From an uncultured Roseovarius sp. (GTDB lineage: Bacteria > Pseudomonadota > Alphaproteobacteria > Rhodobacterales > Rhodobacteraceae): 64,000 nucleotides of DNA. This document shows, piece by piece, positions 1-8,292 of the stretch. Position numbers and translations under genes: made by a program. The number at the start of each line of letters is the position of its first letter. The first letter of the stretch is position 1. Under the pieces are notes generated by a model, which worked only from the letters and a program-made list of their open reading frames with translations, was not told the origin of the DNA and searched no databases. Location of the stretch: the NCBI RefSeq assembly GCF_913057115.1, contig NZ_CAJXNN010000001.1:1-64000 (forward strand). Direction: 5' to 3'.

Positions 1-341
<341 letters not shown>

Positions 342-600
342 AAAAGCTGTTACCAGCTTATCCTTGACGTTCGAACCTCTGCACATCTTATCGTCCCGGC
401 AGGGACGATAAATTCTCTGTTTGATGCACATCGTTTCCAAAGAAACGAAGTCCGTTCAAACAGTGAAGCTGACTATCCATCATCGGGCCGAAGCCCTAGG
501 TAGTTGATATGCAGGATTTGATCCATCGAAAGAACCAAACCGCCCACATATCTCTTCAGATACTCGCGATTTCAAAGAGCGTAGAGACAAAATCAACACG
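342..600 (-). promoter_or_regulatory. rrn leader with boxA antitermination element
   Basis: This is the transcribed leader between the rrn promoter and 16S. Read on the minus strand, GCTCTTTGAA at 571-580 matches the boxA antitermination signal of rRNA operons. Nearer to 16S, a strong hairpin (TTATCGTCCC / GGGACGATAA at about 389-412) probably belongs to the processing stem. The listed ORF at 282-503 crosses into 16S and is not a gene. Confidence 0.75.
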
Positions 601-731
601 AAGCGCCTAAATCTTTTTGGCGCAACCTGCGTCAGTTACCTCAGTGTTTGTTGCCTCGCTTCCCTCTGGAGCGTCGCTCCGTCGTTCCGTCTGGCGTTCC
701 GTTGTGCGCCTCAGCGCCGCCGGTGAGGGGG

Positions 732-760
732 TATTTACGGATTACCGCCTGACCCCGCAA
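732..760 (-). promoter_or_regulatory. rrn operon promoter
   Basis: On the minus strand TTGCGG (755-760) and TAAATA (732-737) are separated by exactly 17 nt, a good sigma-70-type promoter for leftward transcription into the 16S leader. Immediately upstream (about 765-830) are A and T tracts that could act as an UP element. Position and strand fit the rrn operon; nothing else reads that way. Confidence 0.6.
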
Positions 761-907
761 CCCCTTTTTTCGAGAAACGTCATCTTTTTTTTAAAAAACC
801 GATTTTCCTTGGAAAAACATAGGGTTGGATAGGTGAAATTTCGCAAACCCACCGCGTGACGCAATTTTATTGCCGCGCCGCAGCGGGGCCATTCTCTATA
901 TATATGG

Positions 908-928
908 TTATCCACAGGCTTATCCCCA
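908..928 (+). promoter_or_regulatory. Two DnaA-box-like sites
   Basis: TTATCCACA (908-916) is a perfect consensus DnaA box. It is followed 12 bp later (start to start) by TTATCCCCA (920-928), one mismatch away. They lie in non-coding DNA between the AT-rich upstream part of the rrn promoter and the GANTC cluster. The match is seen directly; binding by DnaA is inferred. Confidence 0.55.
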
Positions 929-929
929 A

Positions 930-1132
930 GACTCGGGCCAAACTTTCCGAGTCATCGCCAGAATCTGGGCGACTCGAGGGGTGAATCGCGCGTTCGGGCG
1001 ATTCATTTTTCGGATTCGAGGGCGATTTTTCTGAATCGGGGTGCGATTCACCCGGTGATTTTTCGTGAATCGGGGTGAATCGCGGATTTGGCCGATTCAT
1101 TTTTTGCCTGAATCGGCATCAGGCGATGAATC
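930..1132. repeat. Dense cluster of 14 GANTC (CcrM) sites
   Basis: Fourteen GANTC sites (starts at 930, 949, 961, 971, 983, 1000, 1013, 1033, 1045, 1067, 1077, 1094, 1110 and 1128) occur in about 200 bp, where roughly one would be expected by chance. Many are embedded in variants of TGAATCGGGGTG and GGGCGATTCAT in both orientations. GANTC is the target of the cell-cycle methyltransferase CcrM in alphaproteobacteria. The minus-strand ORF 867-1100 over this block is low-complexity and not credible as a gene. Confidence 0.8.
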
Positions 1133-1733
1133 AGGCCGCCTGTTTCCTACGCTGCGGGCGAATCCGAAGGGCCAGAAGCCCGAAAATCACCGCCAGATAG
1201 ATGAGCGGCTCCAATTGAAAGCCTTTGGACAGCCAAATGAAGTGAACAACCCCCAGAATCGCGATCACATAAGTGAGCTTATGAAGCTGCCGCCATTTCG
1301 GCCCCAACTTGCGGACCGAATAGTTATTCGAGGTCACGGCCAGCGGAATCATCACAAGGAATGCCGCCATCCCGATCGTCACATAGGGACGCTTTACAAT
1401 GTCGGCCCAAATCTGCGCCACGATCTGCACATCCAGAAGCAACCAGACCGCGAGATGGAGCGACACGTAGAAGAAGGCCATAAGGCCAAGCGCGCGACGG
1501 AACTTCAAAAGGTTGAGGCCCAGAAAGCGTCGTAGCGGCGTGATCGCCAATCCGGCGACCACCAGCTGTAGCGCGATCTCGCCCAGTTCACGCTCTAGCG
1601 CCTTGATCGGCTCCGCCCCCAAGCCACCTGTGACCCCCAGATAAAAGAGCCACGGCGCCGGAACGGCACACAGTATATATATGGCCGCTGTGGGGACGCC
1701 CCGGACAAGGGTATTGAAGCGGTCGACCAACAT
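1131..1733 (-). CDS. msrQ: Heme-binding membrane subunit MsrQ
   Basis: This 200-residue polytopic protein is the quinol-oxidising heme b subunit that passes electrons to MsrP for repair of methionine sulfoxide in periplasmic proteins. Hydrophobic segments span most of the chain, and conserved histidines lie in helices ('YVSLHLAVW', 'LHKLTYV', 'GVVHFIW'), as expected for heme ligands in the YedZ family. Length is usual. Its start overlaps the msrP stop in TGATG, so the two are translationally coupled. The downstream side is the GANTC cluster. Confidence 0.95.
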   Translation of the reverse strand: MLVDRFNTLVRGVPTAAIYILCAVPAPWLFYLGVTGGLGAEPIKALERELGEIALQLVVAGLAITPLRRFLGLNLLKFRRALGLMAFFYVSLHLAVWLLLDVQIVAQIWADIVKRPYVTIGMAAFLVMIPLAVTSNNYSVRKLGPKWRQLHKLTYVIAILGVVHFIWLSKGFQLEPLIYLAVIFGLLALRIRPQRRKQAA

Positions 1734-2641
1734 CAGAAGTTCTTGGTCAGGTCCATGCCGTCATAAAGGCTGGCGACCTCGGCCTCGTAGCCGTTGAACA
1801 TCTGGGTGGGGATGCGCGGGGCAAACAGCCCGCCGCCGATTTGCCGTTCGGTCGCCTGAGACCAACGCGGGTGATCCACGGTAGGGTTCACATTACTATA
1901 GAAGCCATATTCGCGCGGGTTGGCCTTGTTCCAGCTTGTCGGGGGTTCTTCATCCGTCAGGGTGATCCGCACGATCGACTTGATGGATTTGAAACCATAC
2001 TTCCACGGCACCACCAAACGCAGGGGTGCGCCGTTCTGGTTGGGAATGTCGCGACCATAGATTCCGGTGGCCATTATAGTGAGGGGATGCATCGCCTCGT
2101 CCAGCCGCAGGCCCTCGACATAGGGCCAGTCCAGAACCGGGAATTGCACGCCCGGCATTTCATCGGGGCGCAGGGCGGTTTCAAAGGCAACGTATTTCGC
2201 GCCCGATTGAACGCCCGCCATATTCAGCAGGTCGGCCAGTTCAAAGCCGTTCCACGGCACCACCATCGACCATGCCTCGACACAGCGGAAACGGTACAGG
2301 CGTTCCTCGATGGTCATCTTCGCCATGATGTCCTCAAAGGCGAAATCGGCGGGGCGGTCCACCATCCCGTCGATTGTCACCGTCCAGGGCTGGGTGGTCA
2401 GGCGGTCGGCATAGCGGGCCGGGTCATCCTTGCCGGTGCCAAACTCATAATAGTTGTTGTAGCTGGTGATATCGTCCCAGTCGTTCGGCTCAAGCGCATC
2501 ACCTTCCGCGCGGGCAGCACCACCCATGCCGGCAAGGCCAAGCCCGGCGGCGGCCCCGGCGATCCATTGGCGGCGGTTCATATAGATATGTTCCGGCGTG
2601 ACCGCCATCTCACTCAGGTCGTTCTTCCACCGATTTGCCAT
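1733..2641 (-). CDS. msrP: Protein-methionine-sulfoxide reductase catalytic subunit MsrP
   Basis: MsrP (YedY) is the molybdenum-cofactor enzyme of the periplasmic MsrPQ repair system. A twin-arginine signal (NRRQWIAG, then a hydrophobic stretch ending GGAARA) lies 20-45 residues from the start. The molybdopterin-ligating cysteine is in '[10 protein letters not shown]', within the oxidoreductase molybdopterin-binding domain. The listed ORF begins 57 bases further upstream; I chose the ATG at 2641 (MANRWKND) because it gives the family's usual N-terminus. It is followed directly by msrQ. Confidence 0.95.
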   Translation of the reverse strand: MANRWKNDLSEMAVTPEHIYMNRRQWIAGAAAGLGLAGMGGAARAEGDALEPNDWDDITSYNNYYEFGTGKDDPARYADRLTTQPWTVTIDGMVDRPADFAFEDIMAKMTIEERLYRFRCVEAWSMVVPWNGFELADLLNMAGVQSGAKYVAFETALRPDEMPGVQFPVLDWPYVEGLRLDEAMHPLTIMATGIYGRDIPNQNGAPLRLVVPWKYGFKSIKSIVRITLTDEEPPTSWNKANPREYGFYSNVNPTVDHPRWSQATERQIGGGLFAPRIPTQMFNGYEAEVASLYDGMDLTKNF

Positions 2642-2719
2642 GTCATTTTCCCGTCTGTTGCACACAGTATATATAGGGGGCTCTACGCGCCCCTCCATAA
2701 TCGGGCAAATGAACCCTCC

Positions 2720-4213
2720 TCACATCTCGGTGGGGGCGTTGTAACTTGGCCGGATTTTGTTGAAGGGAATCGAGGTGCCATCGGCCTGTACGATGCGCAC
2801 ATGCCGCCGCCGCATCAGGCGCGGTTCGGCCACGCCGACGGAGTGGGCGATTGTCTCAACCTCCTTGATGACCGACTTGGCGTAGTTGGCCACTTTCTCG
2901 AACTTATCCTCCACCACAAGGCCTGCCTGAAGATGAGGCGCATGGGTGGTGATCCCGGTGGGGCATGTGTTGCGATTGCATTTGAGTGCTTGGATACAGC
3001 CAAGGCTAAACATGAAGCCCCGCGCCGAGGTGACGAAATCGGCGCCCGCACACAGGGCCCAGGCCACATCCGAAGGGTTCACAAGTTTGCCGCTGGCGAT
3101 AATACGAATGCGTTCTTTCAAACCATACCGGTCGCGCATGTCGACCATCCGTGGCAGGGCCTCACGGATGGGCATGCCCACAAGATCAATCAGTGGCATG
3201 GGCGCGGCCCCGGTGCCCCCCTCGCCGCCGTCGATGGTGATGAAGTCGGGCGCACAATCGGCCCCGCGCTCATTGATCAACTCGAAGAACTCGGCCCATG
3301 CATCCGACGAACCGACCACCGTTTTGAACCCGCAGGGCTTGCCCGTGACTTCCCGAATGTGGGCGACCATATCCAGAAGCTCACTATAACTGTCGATCTC
3401 GCGGTGACGGTTGGGCGAGATACTGTCCTGGCCTTCCGGCACGCCGCGGATCGCGGCGATCTCGGCGTTGATCTTTTCACCGGGCAGGATGCCGCCCTTG
3501 CCGGGCTTGGCCCCCTGCGCCAGCTTCAGCTCGAACATCTTGACGTGGGGATTGCTGCCCATTTCGCGCAGCTTGATGTCGTCAAGGTTACCGTTTTCAT
3601 CGCGCACACCATATTTCGCGGTGCCGATTTGATAGACGATGTCGCAACCGCCCTTGAGGTGATAGGGCGATAGCCCCCCTTCCCCGGTATTGAGCCAGAT
3701 ACCCGCCTTCGCCGCACCACGGCTGAGGGCCTCGACGGCAGGGCGGGAAATGGCACCGTAACTCATCCCGGAAATATTGTAGATCGACTTAGCCCGGTAA
3801 GGCACCGCCGCTGTCGGCCCGATCTCCATCGGCGCGGTCGCGGCGAATTCATCGTCCAGCGGCGGAAAGCAGGCGTTGACGAAAATCGGCGTGCCGGCAA
3901 TCGACAAGCTGCGGGTCGAGCCAAAGGCCACCGTGTTCCCCTTGCCTTTCCCCGCATGGTAAACCCAATCGCGCTGCGCGCGGTTAAACGGCATTTCCTC
4001 ACGATCCATGGCGAAGAAATACTGCCGAAAGAACTCGCCCAGTTTGGTGAAGAGCCCGCGAAAACGCCCTATGACCGGGTAGTTGCGGCGGATGGCGTCG
4101 CCCGTTTGGGTTTTGTCGAGGATAAAGAGGACTAGAACGGCCAGTGTGAGAAGGCCAAGGGCGATCACGAAGATCAAGGCAAGAAGTTCAAGCGCGTTCA
4201 CGGCGTAGGTCAT
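2720..4213 (-). CDS. FMN-binding glutamate synthase family protein
   Basis: About 497 residues. An N-terminal transmembrane segment (residues 5-33) is followed by a GltS-type FMN-binding TIM barrel ('TIDGGEGGTGAAP') and a cysteine cluster 'CIQALKCNRNTCPTG' like the 3Fe-4S site of glutamate synthase. Amidotransferase and other GOGAT domains are absent, so this is a stand-alone membrane-anchored member whose substrate is not known. The ORF is open further upstream to 4486, but that extension lies antisense to the DUF302 gene; the ATG at 4213 gives a clean N-terminus with the membrane anchor. Confidence 0.85.
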   Translation of the reverse strand: MTYAVNALELLALIFVIALGLLTLAVLVLFILDKTQTGDAIRRNYPVIGRFRGLFTKLGEFFRQYFFAMDREEMPFNRAQRDWVYHAGKGKGNTVAFGSTRSLSIAGTPIFVNACFPPLDDEFAATAPMEIGPTAAVPYRAKSIYNISGMSYGAISRPAVEALSRGAAKAGIWLNTGEGGLSPYHLKGGCDIVYQIGTAKYGVRDENGNLDDIKLREMGSNPHVKMFELKLAQGAKPGKGGILPGEKINAEIAAIRGVPEGQDSISPNRHREIDSYSELLDMVAHIREVTGKPCGFKTVVGSSDAWAEFFELINERGADCAPDFITIDGGEGGTGAAPMPLIDLVGMPIREALPRMVDMRDRYGLKERIRIIASGKLVNPSDVAWALCAGADFVTSARGFMFSLGCIQALKCNRNTCPTGITTHAPHLQAGLVVEDKFEKVANYAKSVIKEVETIAHSVGVAEPRLMRRRHVRIVQADGTSIPFNKIRPSYNAPTEM

Positions 4214-4324
4214 TGGGGGTCTCGGGTGTTGATGTGTATCAAAGGTAAAGGCATGGTTGGCCTGTAGACTGCGCCTTTGAATACCCGGCGACAACCGGAA
4301 ACCAGAGCTTAGGGAGAACTTGCC

Positions 4325-4768
4325 ATGAAAACCTGGATACTGGCCGCCGCACTGGGATTGGCCGCCCAGACCGCAACCGCGCAGGAGATGGTAACCTATA
4401 CCACAGACCAAAATTTCGGCGATGTGGCCTTTGGATTGGAAAGTGCCATTCTGGACAGGGGTCTGGTCATTGACAGTGTCAGTCACGTAGGCGAGATGCT
4501 GGAGCGCACCCGCGCCGATGTCGGATCGGACGTCAAGCTGTTCAAAGAAGCCGACGCCTACAGCTTTTGCTCGGCCACCTTGTCACGCGAGGTGATGGAA
4601 GCGGACCCGATGAACATCGCCTATTGTCCTTATGATATCTTCATCGCCGAACGGGCCGATGCCGAGGGCGAGGTGATCATCGGGTACCGTAGTTTCCCCG
4701 AGGGCGAGATGCAGAAGATTCAGGACCTTCTGGACGGGATCGTGCGCGCGGCGATCGGGATGGAGTGA
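4325..4768 (+). CDS. Secreted DUF302 family protein
   Basis: A 147-residue protein with a clear Sec signal peptide (MKTWILAAALGLAAQTATAQ) and a DUF302-type body ('TTDQNFGDVAFGLESAIL...', 'FCSATLSREVMEAD'). DUF302 proteins are small exported proteins without a settled function; some associate with redox or metal stress genes. The ribosome-binding site AGGGAG precedes the ATG. It is divergent from the GltS-like gene and ends just before the CGTACGA hairpin element, which probably includes its terminator. Confidence 0.85.
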   Translation: MKTWILAAALGLAAQTATAQEMVTYTTDQNFGDVAFGLESAILDRGLVIDSVSHVGEMLERTRADVGSDVKLFKEADAYSFCSATLSREVMEADPMNIAYCPYDIFIAERADAEGEVIIGYRSFPEGEMQKIQDLLDGIVRAAIGME

Positions 4769-4790
4769 CCCCTGCACCCACGGCAAACGA

Positions 4791-4871
4791 ACGTACGACT
4801 TGTACGTTTCACCCCCGGTTTTCGTACGAAATTCGGGGGTTTCTTATTGGCCTTCGTACGAGTCGTACGAA
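4791..4871. repeat. CGTACGA triple-hairpin element, copy 1
   Basis: Three consecutive inverted repeats occur here: ACGTAC-GACTT-GTACGT (4791-4807); a 7-bp GC stem ACCCCCG/CGGGGGT (4811-4840) enclosing TTTTCGTACGAAAT and followed by T-rich sequence, plausibly the terminator of the DUF302 gene; and the perfect 19-bp palindrome TTCGTACGAGTCGTACGAA (4853-4871). The same order recurs after hemE at 40752. Confidence 0.8.
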
Positions 4872-4920
4872 ACGCGACGCCCCCACAGCTTGAGTTGTCA
4901 GGATCTGCGCACGGCGGCGC

Positions 4921-4965
4921 CGAAATCTTGCAAAGATTTCGGACCGATTTCTTTTCAAGAAATCG
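4921..4965. repeat. Tandem double stem-loop repeat, copy A
   Basis: Two perfect stem-loops lie 3 nt apart: CGAAATCTT/AAGATTTCG with loop GCA (4921-4941) and CGATTTCTT/AAGAAATCG with loop TTC (4945-4965). Copies with the same architecture are at 45701 and 60774. The rest of 4872-5176 shows no gene; the ORFs 4800-5048 and 4990-5298 look spurious. Confidence 0.8.
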
Positions 4966-5176
4966 TCTTGGCACTCCGGATCCGATCACGTGGCGGTGAG
5001 CGCAGATCACAAGAGTTTGACTGGAAATCTTTTTGCCCGGTGGCTTAGGCCAAGCGGCACATCGGTCAAGTGGCATCGGCGGAAACCCCCGGTGAACCGT
5101 CGCGGGCCCAATCGCGTAGGTCTGTTCGATGCCAATGACGGCATTGAATTCTTCAGCAACCGAAGGAGACCAAATC

Positions 5177-5662
5177 ATGTTTCGCCGTACTTATCTTGCA
5201 CTGACCGCTGCCGCCGCTCTGATGGCTGGCCCCGCCCTTGCCGATGGACATGGAAAAATGGACATCGTGGATACCGCCGTGGATGCGGGCAGCTTTGAAA
5301 CGCTGGTCGCGGCCGTGCAAGCCGCCGGCTTGGTGGACACCCTGAAGGGCGAAGGCCCGTTCACTGTTTTCGCACCGACCGATGAGGCTTTTGCTGCCCT
5401 GCCTGAAGGCACCGTGGAAAGCCTGCTGGAGCCTGAGAACAAGGACAAGCTGACGTCGATCCTGACTTACCACGTGGTGCCGGGCAAAGTGATGTCGGGC
5501 GACCTGTCGAACAACATGATGGCCGGGACCGTCGAGGGCAGCGAAGTGACCATCATGACCGAAGGTGGTGTCACTGTTGACGGCGCCAACGTCGTCACTG
5601 CCGATATCGAGGCGAGCAATGGTGTCATTCACGTCATCGACGGTGTGATCATGCCGAAGTAA
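5177..5662 (+). CDS. Secreted fasciclin (FAS1) domain protein
   Basis: A 161-residue exported protein: signal peptide ending ALMAGPALA, then one FAS1 domain with the typical motifs '[17 protein letters not shown]' and '[10 protein letters not shown]' and a C-terminal '[11 protein letters not shown]'-like end ('[15 protein letters not shown]'). Single-FAS1 proteins are common in marine alphaproteobacteria and are thought to act in adhesion or the cell envelope. The listed ORF starts earlier, but GGAG sits just upstream of the ATG at 5177. It is followed by a strong terminator. Confidence 0.92.
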   Translation: MFRRTYLALTAAAALMAGPALADGHGKMDIVDTAVDAGSFETLVAAVQAAGLVDTLKGEGPFTVFAPTDEAFAALPEGTVESLLEPENKDKLTSILTYHVVPGKVMSGDLSNNMMAGTVEGSEVTIMTEGGVTVDGANVVTADIEASNGVIHVIDGVIMPK

Positions 5663-5696
5663 GGCCACGCGCCTTACGCCACTCACGGGCAGGATT

Positions 5697-5723
5697 GGCC
5701 CCGGCGCTTTGCCGGGGCCTTTT
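5697..5723 (+). terminator. Rho-independent terminator of the fasciclin gene
   Basis: GGCCCCGGC and its complement GCCGGGGCC form a 9-bp stem with loop GCTTT, followed by TTTT. It lies 35 nt after the fasciclin stop codon. Confidence 0.85.
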
Positions 5724-5845
5724 CGTTTGGGGTGGTGTTTTTGGATGTGAGCCCGGCAAGGTCACCGGGTTTCCCATATGAAGTTGGGCGGCTTCGGCCG
5801 CCCTTCCCATTTCTGAAACCAAGGCTCTGTCAAAGCCCAGTAGCC

Positions 5846-5980
5846 GCGCGAACGCCAGACCGCGGGGTGGCGACCGAACGTTTGAGCCCCTCGATTTATC
5901 CTAGCCACTATCGGAGACCCTCAACACGGGGCGAATACGCGAACCAATCGCCAGCCCCGGGGGCGGTCTGGCGATCGCGC
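5846..5980. repeat. Long-range inverted repeat in a convergent intergenic region
   Basis: GCGCGAACGCCAGACCGC (5846-5863) and GCGGTCTGGCGATCGCGC (5963-5980) are an 18-bp inverted repeat with one mismatch. The right arm can also pair locally with ATCGCCAG at 5947-5954. The region 5724-6034 lies between two 3' ends and also holds a UUCG-type hairpin (GGGCGGC-TTCG-GCCGCCC near 5785-5802). I see no coding region in it. Confidence 0.6.
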
Positions 5981-6034
5981 GGCGGCGCTACGCGCCTTGA
6001 TTCCGCGCGGAGGCATCTGCCCCACCCTTTGCCA

Positions 6035-8284
6035 CTAATGCTGTGTTTCGCCCTTTTCGACGGTGAAGAAGAAATCCTCTTCCGGGTCGCGGGCCAGCAC
6101 CTCGTCGGGCACACATTCGGGGCCGGACAAAAAGACGTTGGAGCCGAAATGCACATGCATATGCGCCAGCTTGCGCATCCGCTGCCCATTCAGCTCGGCA
6201 AAGAAGTTCGAATAGTTCTCGGTCGCGCGTAGCTCATCAATCTTGGCGCGGTGCATTTTCACGCAGTGGGCGTGCATCGCGGCAATTTCGGGGTCGGCCA
6301 TGAATTTGGCCAGCTCTTCTTCGACCCGAGGGATCATCCGTTGGATCGAGGTGTCTTCCTCGGCGTTGTTGTTCATGCGGAACCAGTAGGCGAGGCCTTG
6401 GTCGCGGTCGACGTGGTTCACCCGGCCCCGGTCGCGTTTCACAAGGAAACTTTCGGCAGAGCGCACGGCGTAATGGTTCAGCTGCACCAAGTCATAACCG
6501 TAGGTCGTGACCGTTGAACGCCAGCCGTTGCGATACATGGATTCCGGCAGCGGGATGCCCGAGCCGTTGACCCACATGATTTCATCCACCAGTTGCGGGT
6601 TGAGGCCCTTGGGCCGGTGCACCCCCAGTTTCTTGAAGATGCCGATGTTCTGAAACAGGGTCTTGAATCCCCAAGCCTGATGCGGCTTGCGGGCATATTC
6701 GGGCGCGCAGCGGGTGAATTGCCGGATGATCAGGTCATCGTGGAAATCGGCGATATCGGCATTGCCGAAAAGCCGCCAAGTCATGGCGATCATGTTGGCA
6801 TCGGGGACGGCCTCGAAGAGATCATCGAGCGTGCCATCGCCCACTTTGATGTTGATGAACTCGTCCACGTCGATGCAGGTGGCCCATTTGGCATCCTTGA
6901 TCAACGGCTCATCGCCCGCGGCGGCAAGGGCGGCGTGCTGCGGTTTGAGGTTCATTTCGCGAAACGGGTTGTCGCGGTGTTGGATGTATCCCTTGGCCTG
7001 CAAGAGATCGAACATATCGTCGGTGCCGTCGCTACAATCGTTGGTGTAGATCAGGAAATCGTCAAATCCGATGGCGCGGTGATAGGCCAGCCATTCAAGG
7101 ATGAAGGGACCTTCGTTTTTCATCGTGGTAACGATGGCGCGGCGGCCCCGGCCCTTGTGCACCTTTTTGGGCGCGACATCGGGCACGCGGACGGGTTTGT
7201 GGCCGAAAGTCTTTTTTGACAGCTTCAGCAGGCGGTCATCTTCGATCAGCGCGGTTTTCGGCACGATGAGCGAGACCGCATCGGCCGGGTGGCGCAGATT
7301 CATGAAGCGGTAAGAGCGGCCCGGTTTGGTCAGGTCAGGTTCGGCGTTGCCGATACGGGTCAGCCGCCAGATGGCTTTTTCAGGCGCCTTGGCCGGGGCG
7401 ATGCACCAACGGGTCTTGGGTTTGCCCGCGTCGAATTGCACGCAGATATGATCGGCGAATTGAATCGGGTCATTGTTGCGGACGCGCCATGGGTAACAGG
7501 TTTGCCCCAGAAGCTGGATCACCCCGCCATTGGCGGCAACGGCACGGTCAAAGATCGTATCGTCGCCATCATCGATGATCAGGTCGTGAACCTCGATATT
7601 GGCCACGGCGCGCGCCTCGGCCAAGAACCGGTCGCGCATGACCTCATAGCAATGCAGCGCGCCGATGGGCGAGGACCATGGTGCCGGCGGTGGAACTTCC
7701 ATGCGATCCTTGCCCGGGGCGGCGGGAGCGCAGAAGGGGTGCGCCTCGGCGGGAAGGTCCTGTTTGCCCAAGGGGTGGTGAGACCGCAGGACGGTAACCT
7801 GCATGGGCCGCTCCATGGCCACGACGCCTTGGGTCAGGGCCGCGTCAAAGTCGGGGCGCTCGCCGGGGCGGGCCCGGTCGAGGATGACGGCGGCGTTCAT
7901 GCCGTGGTGGTCTGCGTTGAAGGCCAGCCATTGCAGGATGGTGTCGGCGTCCTCGCCATTGGAAAGGGCGGCGGCGGCATCGAGCCCCTCGAAGTCATGC
8001 AATTCGGGGGCCGAGGGCGTCACCTCGACCTTGGCACCGTCGAAGGAGAGGGCGAAAGCCCCCTTGCGTGTCAATGAAAGGCGCACCACCGGCGCACCGC
8101 CGATGGTGAAGATTGACAGGACTTCGGCCCGTTTCGGGAAGCCTATCTGCTTGGGGTCGGTGCCGGGTTGGAAATAGAGGGTGGCCACCTGCCCGCCTTC
8201 GGCGTCATGCGCCACGGCCTCCAACAGGGTGATGCCATTGGCCGTGGCCCCGGCCATTTCGCGAAAGTGTACCTGCCCTGCCAT
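6035..8284 (-). CDS. Two-part GT2-like glycosyltransferase with unknown N-terminal region
   Basis: 749 residues. From about residue 383 it carries a glycosyltransferase domain of the Glyco_tranf_2_4 type ('VTTMKNEGPFILEWLAYH', acidic motif 'CIDVDEF', later 'GVHRPKG' and 'LNHYAVRS'), shared with the two upstream neighbours. The first ~370 residues do not resemble a family I know and may be a second, degenerate carbohydrate-related domain. It starts 8 nt after its upstream neighbour stops, so they are one transcription unit. Probably makes or decorates a surface glycan; donor and acceptor unknown. Confidence 0.75.
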   Translation of the reverse strand: MAGQVHFREMAGATANGITLLEAVAHDAEGGQVATLYFQPGTDPKQIGFPKRAEVLSIFTIGGAPVVRLSLTRKGAFALSFDGAKVEVTPSAPELHDFEGLDAAAALSNGEDADTILQWLAFNADHHGMNAAVILDRARPGERPDFDAALTQGVVAMERPMQVTVLRSHHPLGKQDLPAEAHPFCAPAAPGKDRMEVPPPAPWSSPIGALHCYEVMRDRFLAEARAVANIEVHDLIIDDGDDTIFDRAVAANGGVIQLLGQTCYPWRVRNNDPIQFADHICVQFDAGKPKTRWCIAPAKAPEKAIWRLTRIGNAEPDLTKPGRSYRFMNLRHPADAVSLIVPKTALIEDDRLLKLSKKTFGHKPVRVPDVAPKKVHKGRGRRAIVTTMKNEGPFILEWLAYHRAIGFDDFLIYTNDCSDGTDDMFDLLQAKGYIQHRDNPFREMNLKPQHAALAAAGDEPLIKDAKWATCIDVDEFINIKVGDGTLDDLFEAVPDANMIAMTWRLFGNADIADFHDDLIIRQFTRCAPEYARKPHQAWGFKTLFQNIGIFKKLGVHRPKGLNPQLVDEIMWVNGSGIPLPESMYRNGWRSTVTTYGYDLVQLNHYAVRSAESFLVKRDRGRVNHVDRDQGLAYWFRMNNNAEEDTSIQRMIPRVEEELAKFMADPEIAAMHAHCVKMHRAKIDELRATENYSNFFAELNGQRMRKLAHMHVHFGSNVFLSGPECVPDEVLARDPEEDFFFTVEKGETQH

Positions 8285-8292
8285 CTGCCCGG

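Noticed and set aside
867-1100. Minus-strand 77-residue ORF over the GANTC cluster
   Set aside because: Composition is Pro/Ser/Glu low-complexity created by the repeated GAATC units, with no ribosome-binding site and no family resemblance.
1841-3673. Plus-strand 610-residue ORF
   Set aside because: It is antisense to msrP and the GltS-like gene, both of which have clear motifs; GC-rich DNA leaves long antisense frames open.
4214-4486. N-terminal extension of the GltS-like ORF
   Set aside because: It lies antisense to the well-supported DUF302 gene and encodes no conserved sequence; the ATG at 4213 starts at the membrane anchor.
4800-5048. Small plus-strand ORF between DUF302 and fasciclin genes
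   Set aside because: It runs through the CGTACGA element and the double stem-loop repeat and lacks a credible start.
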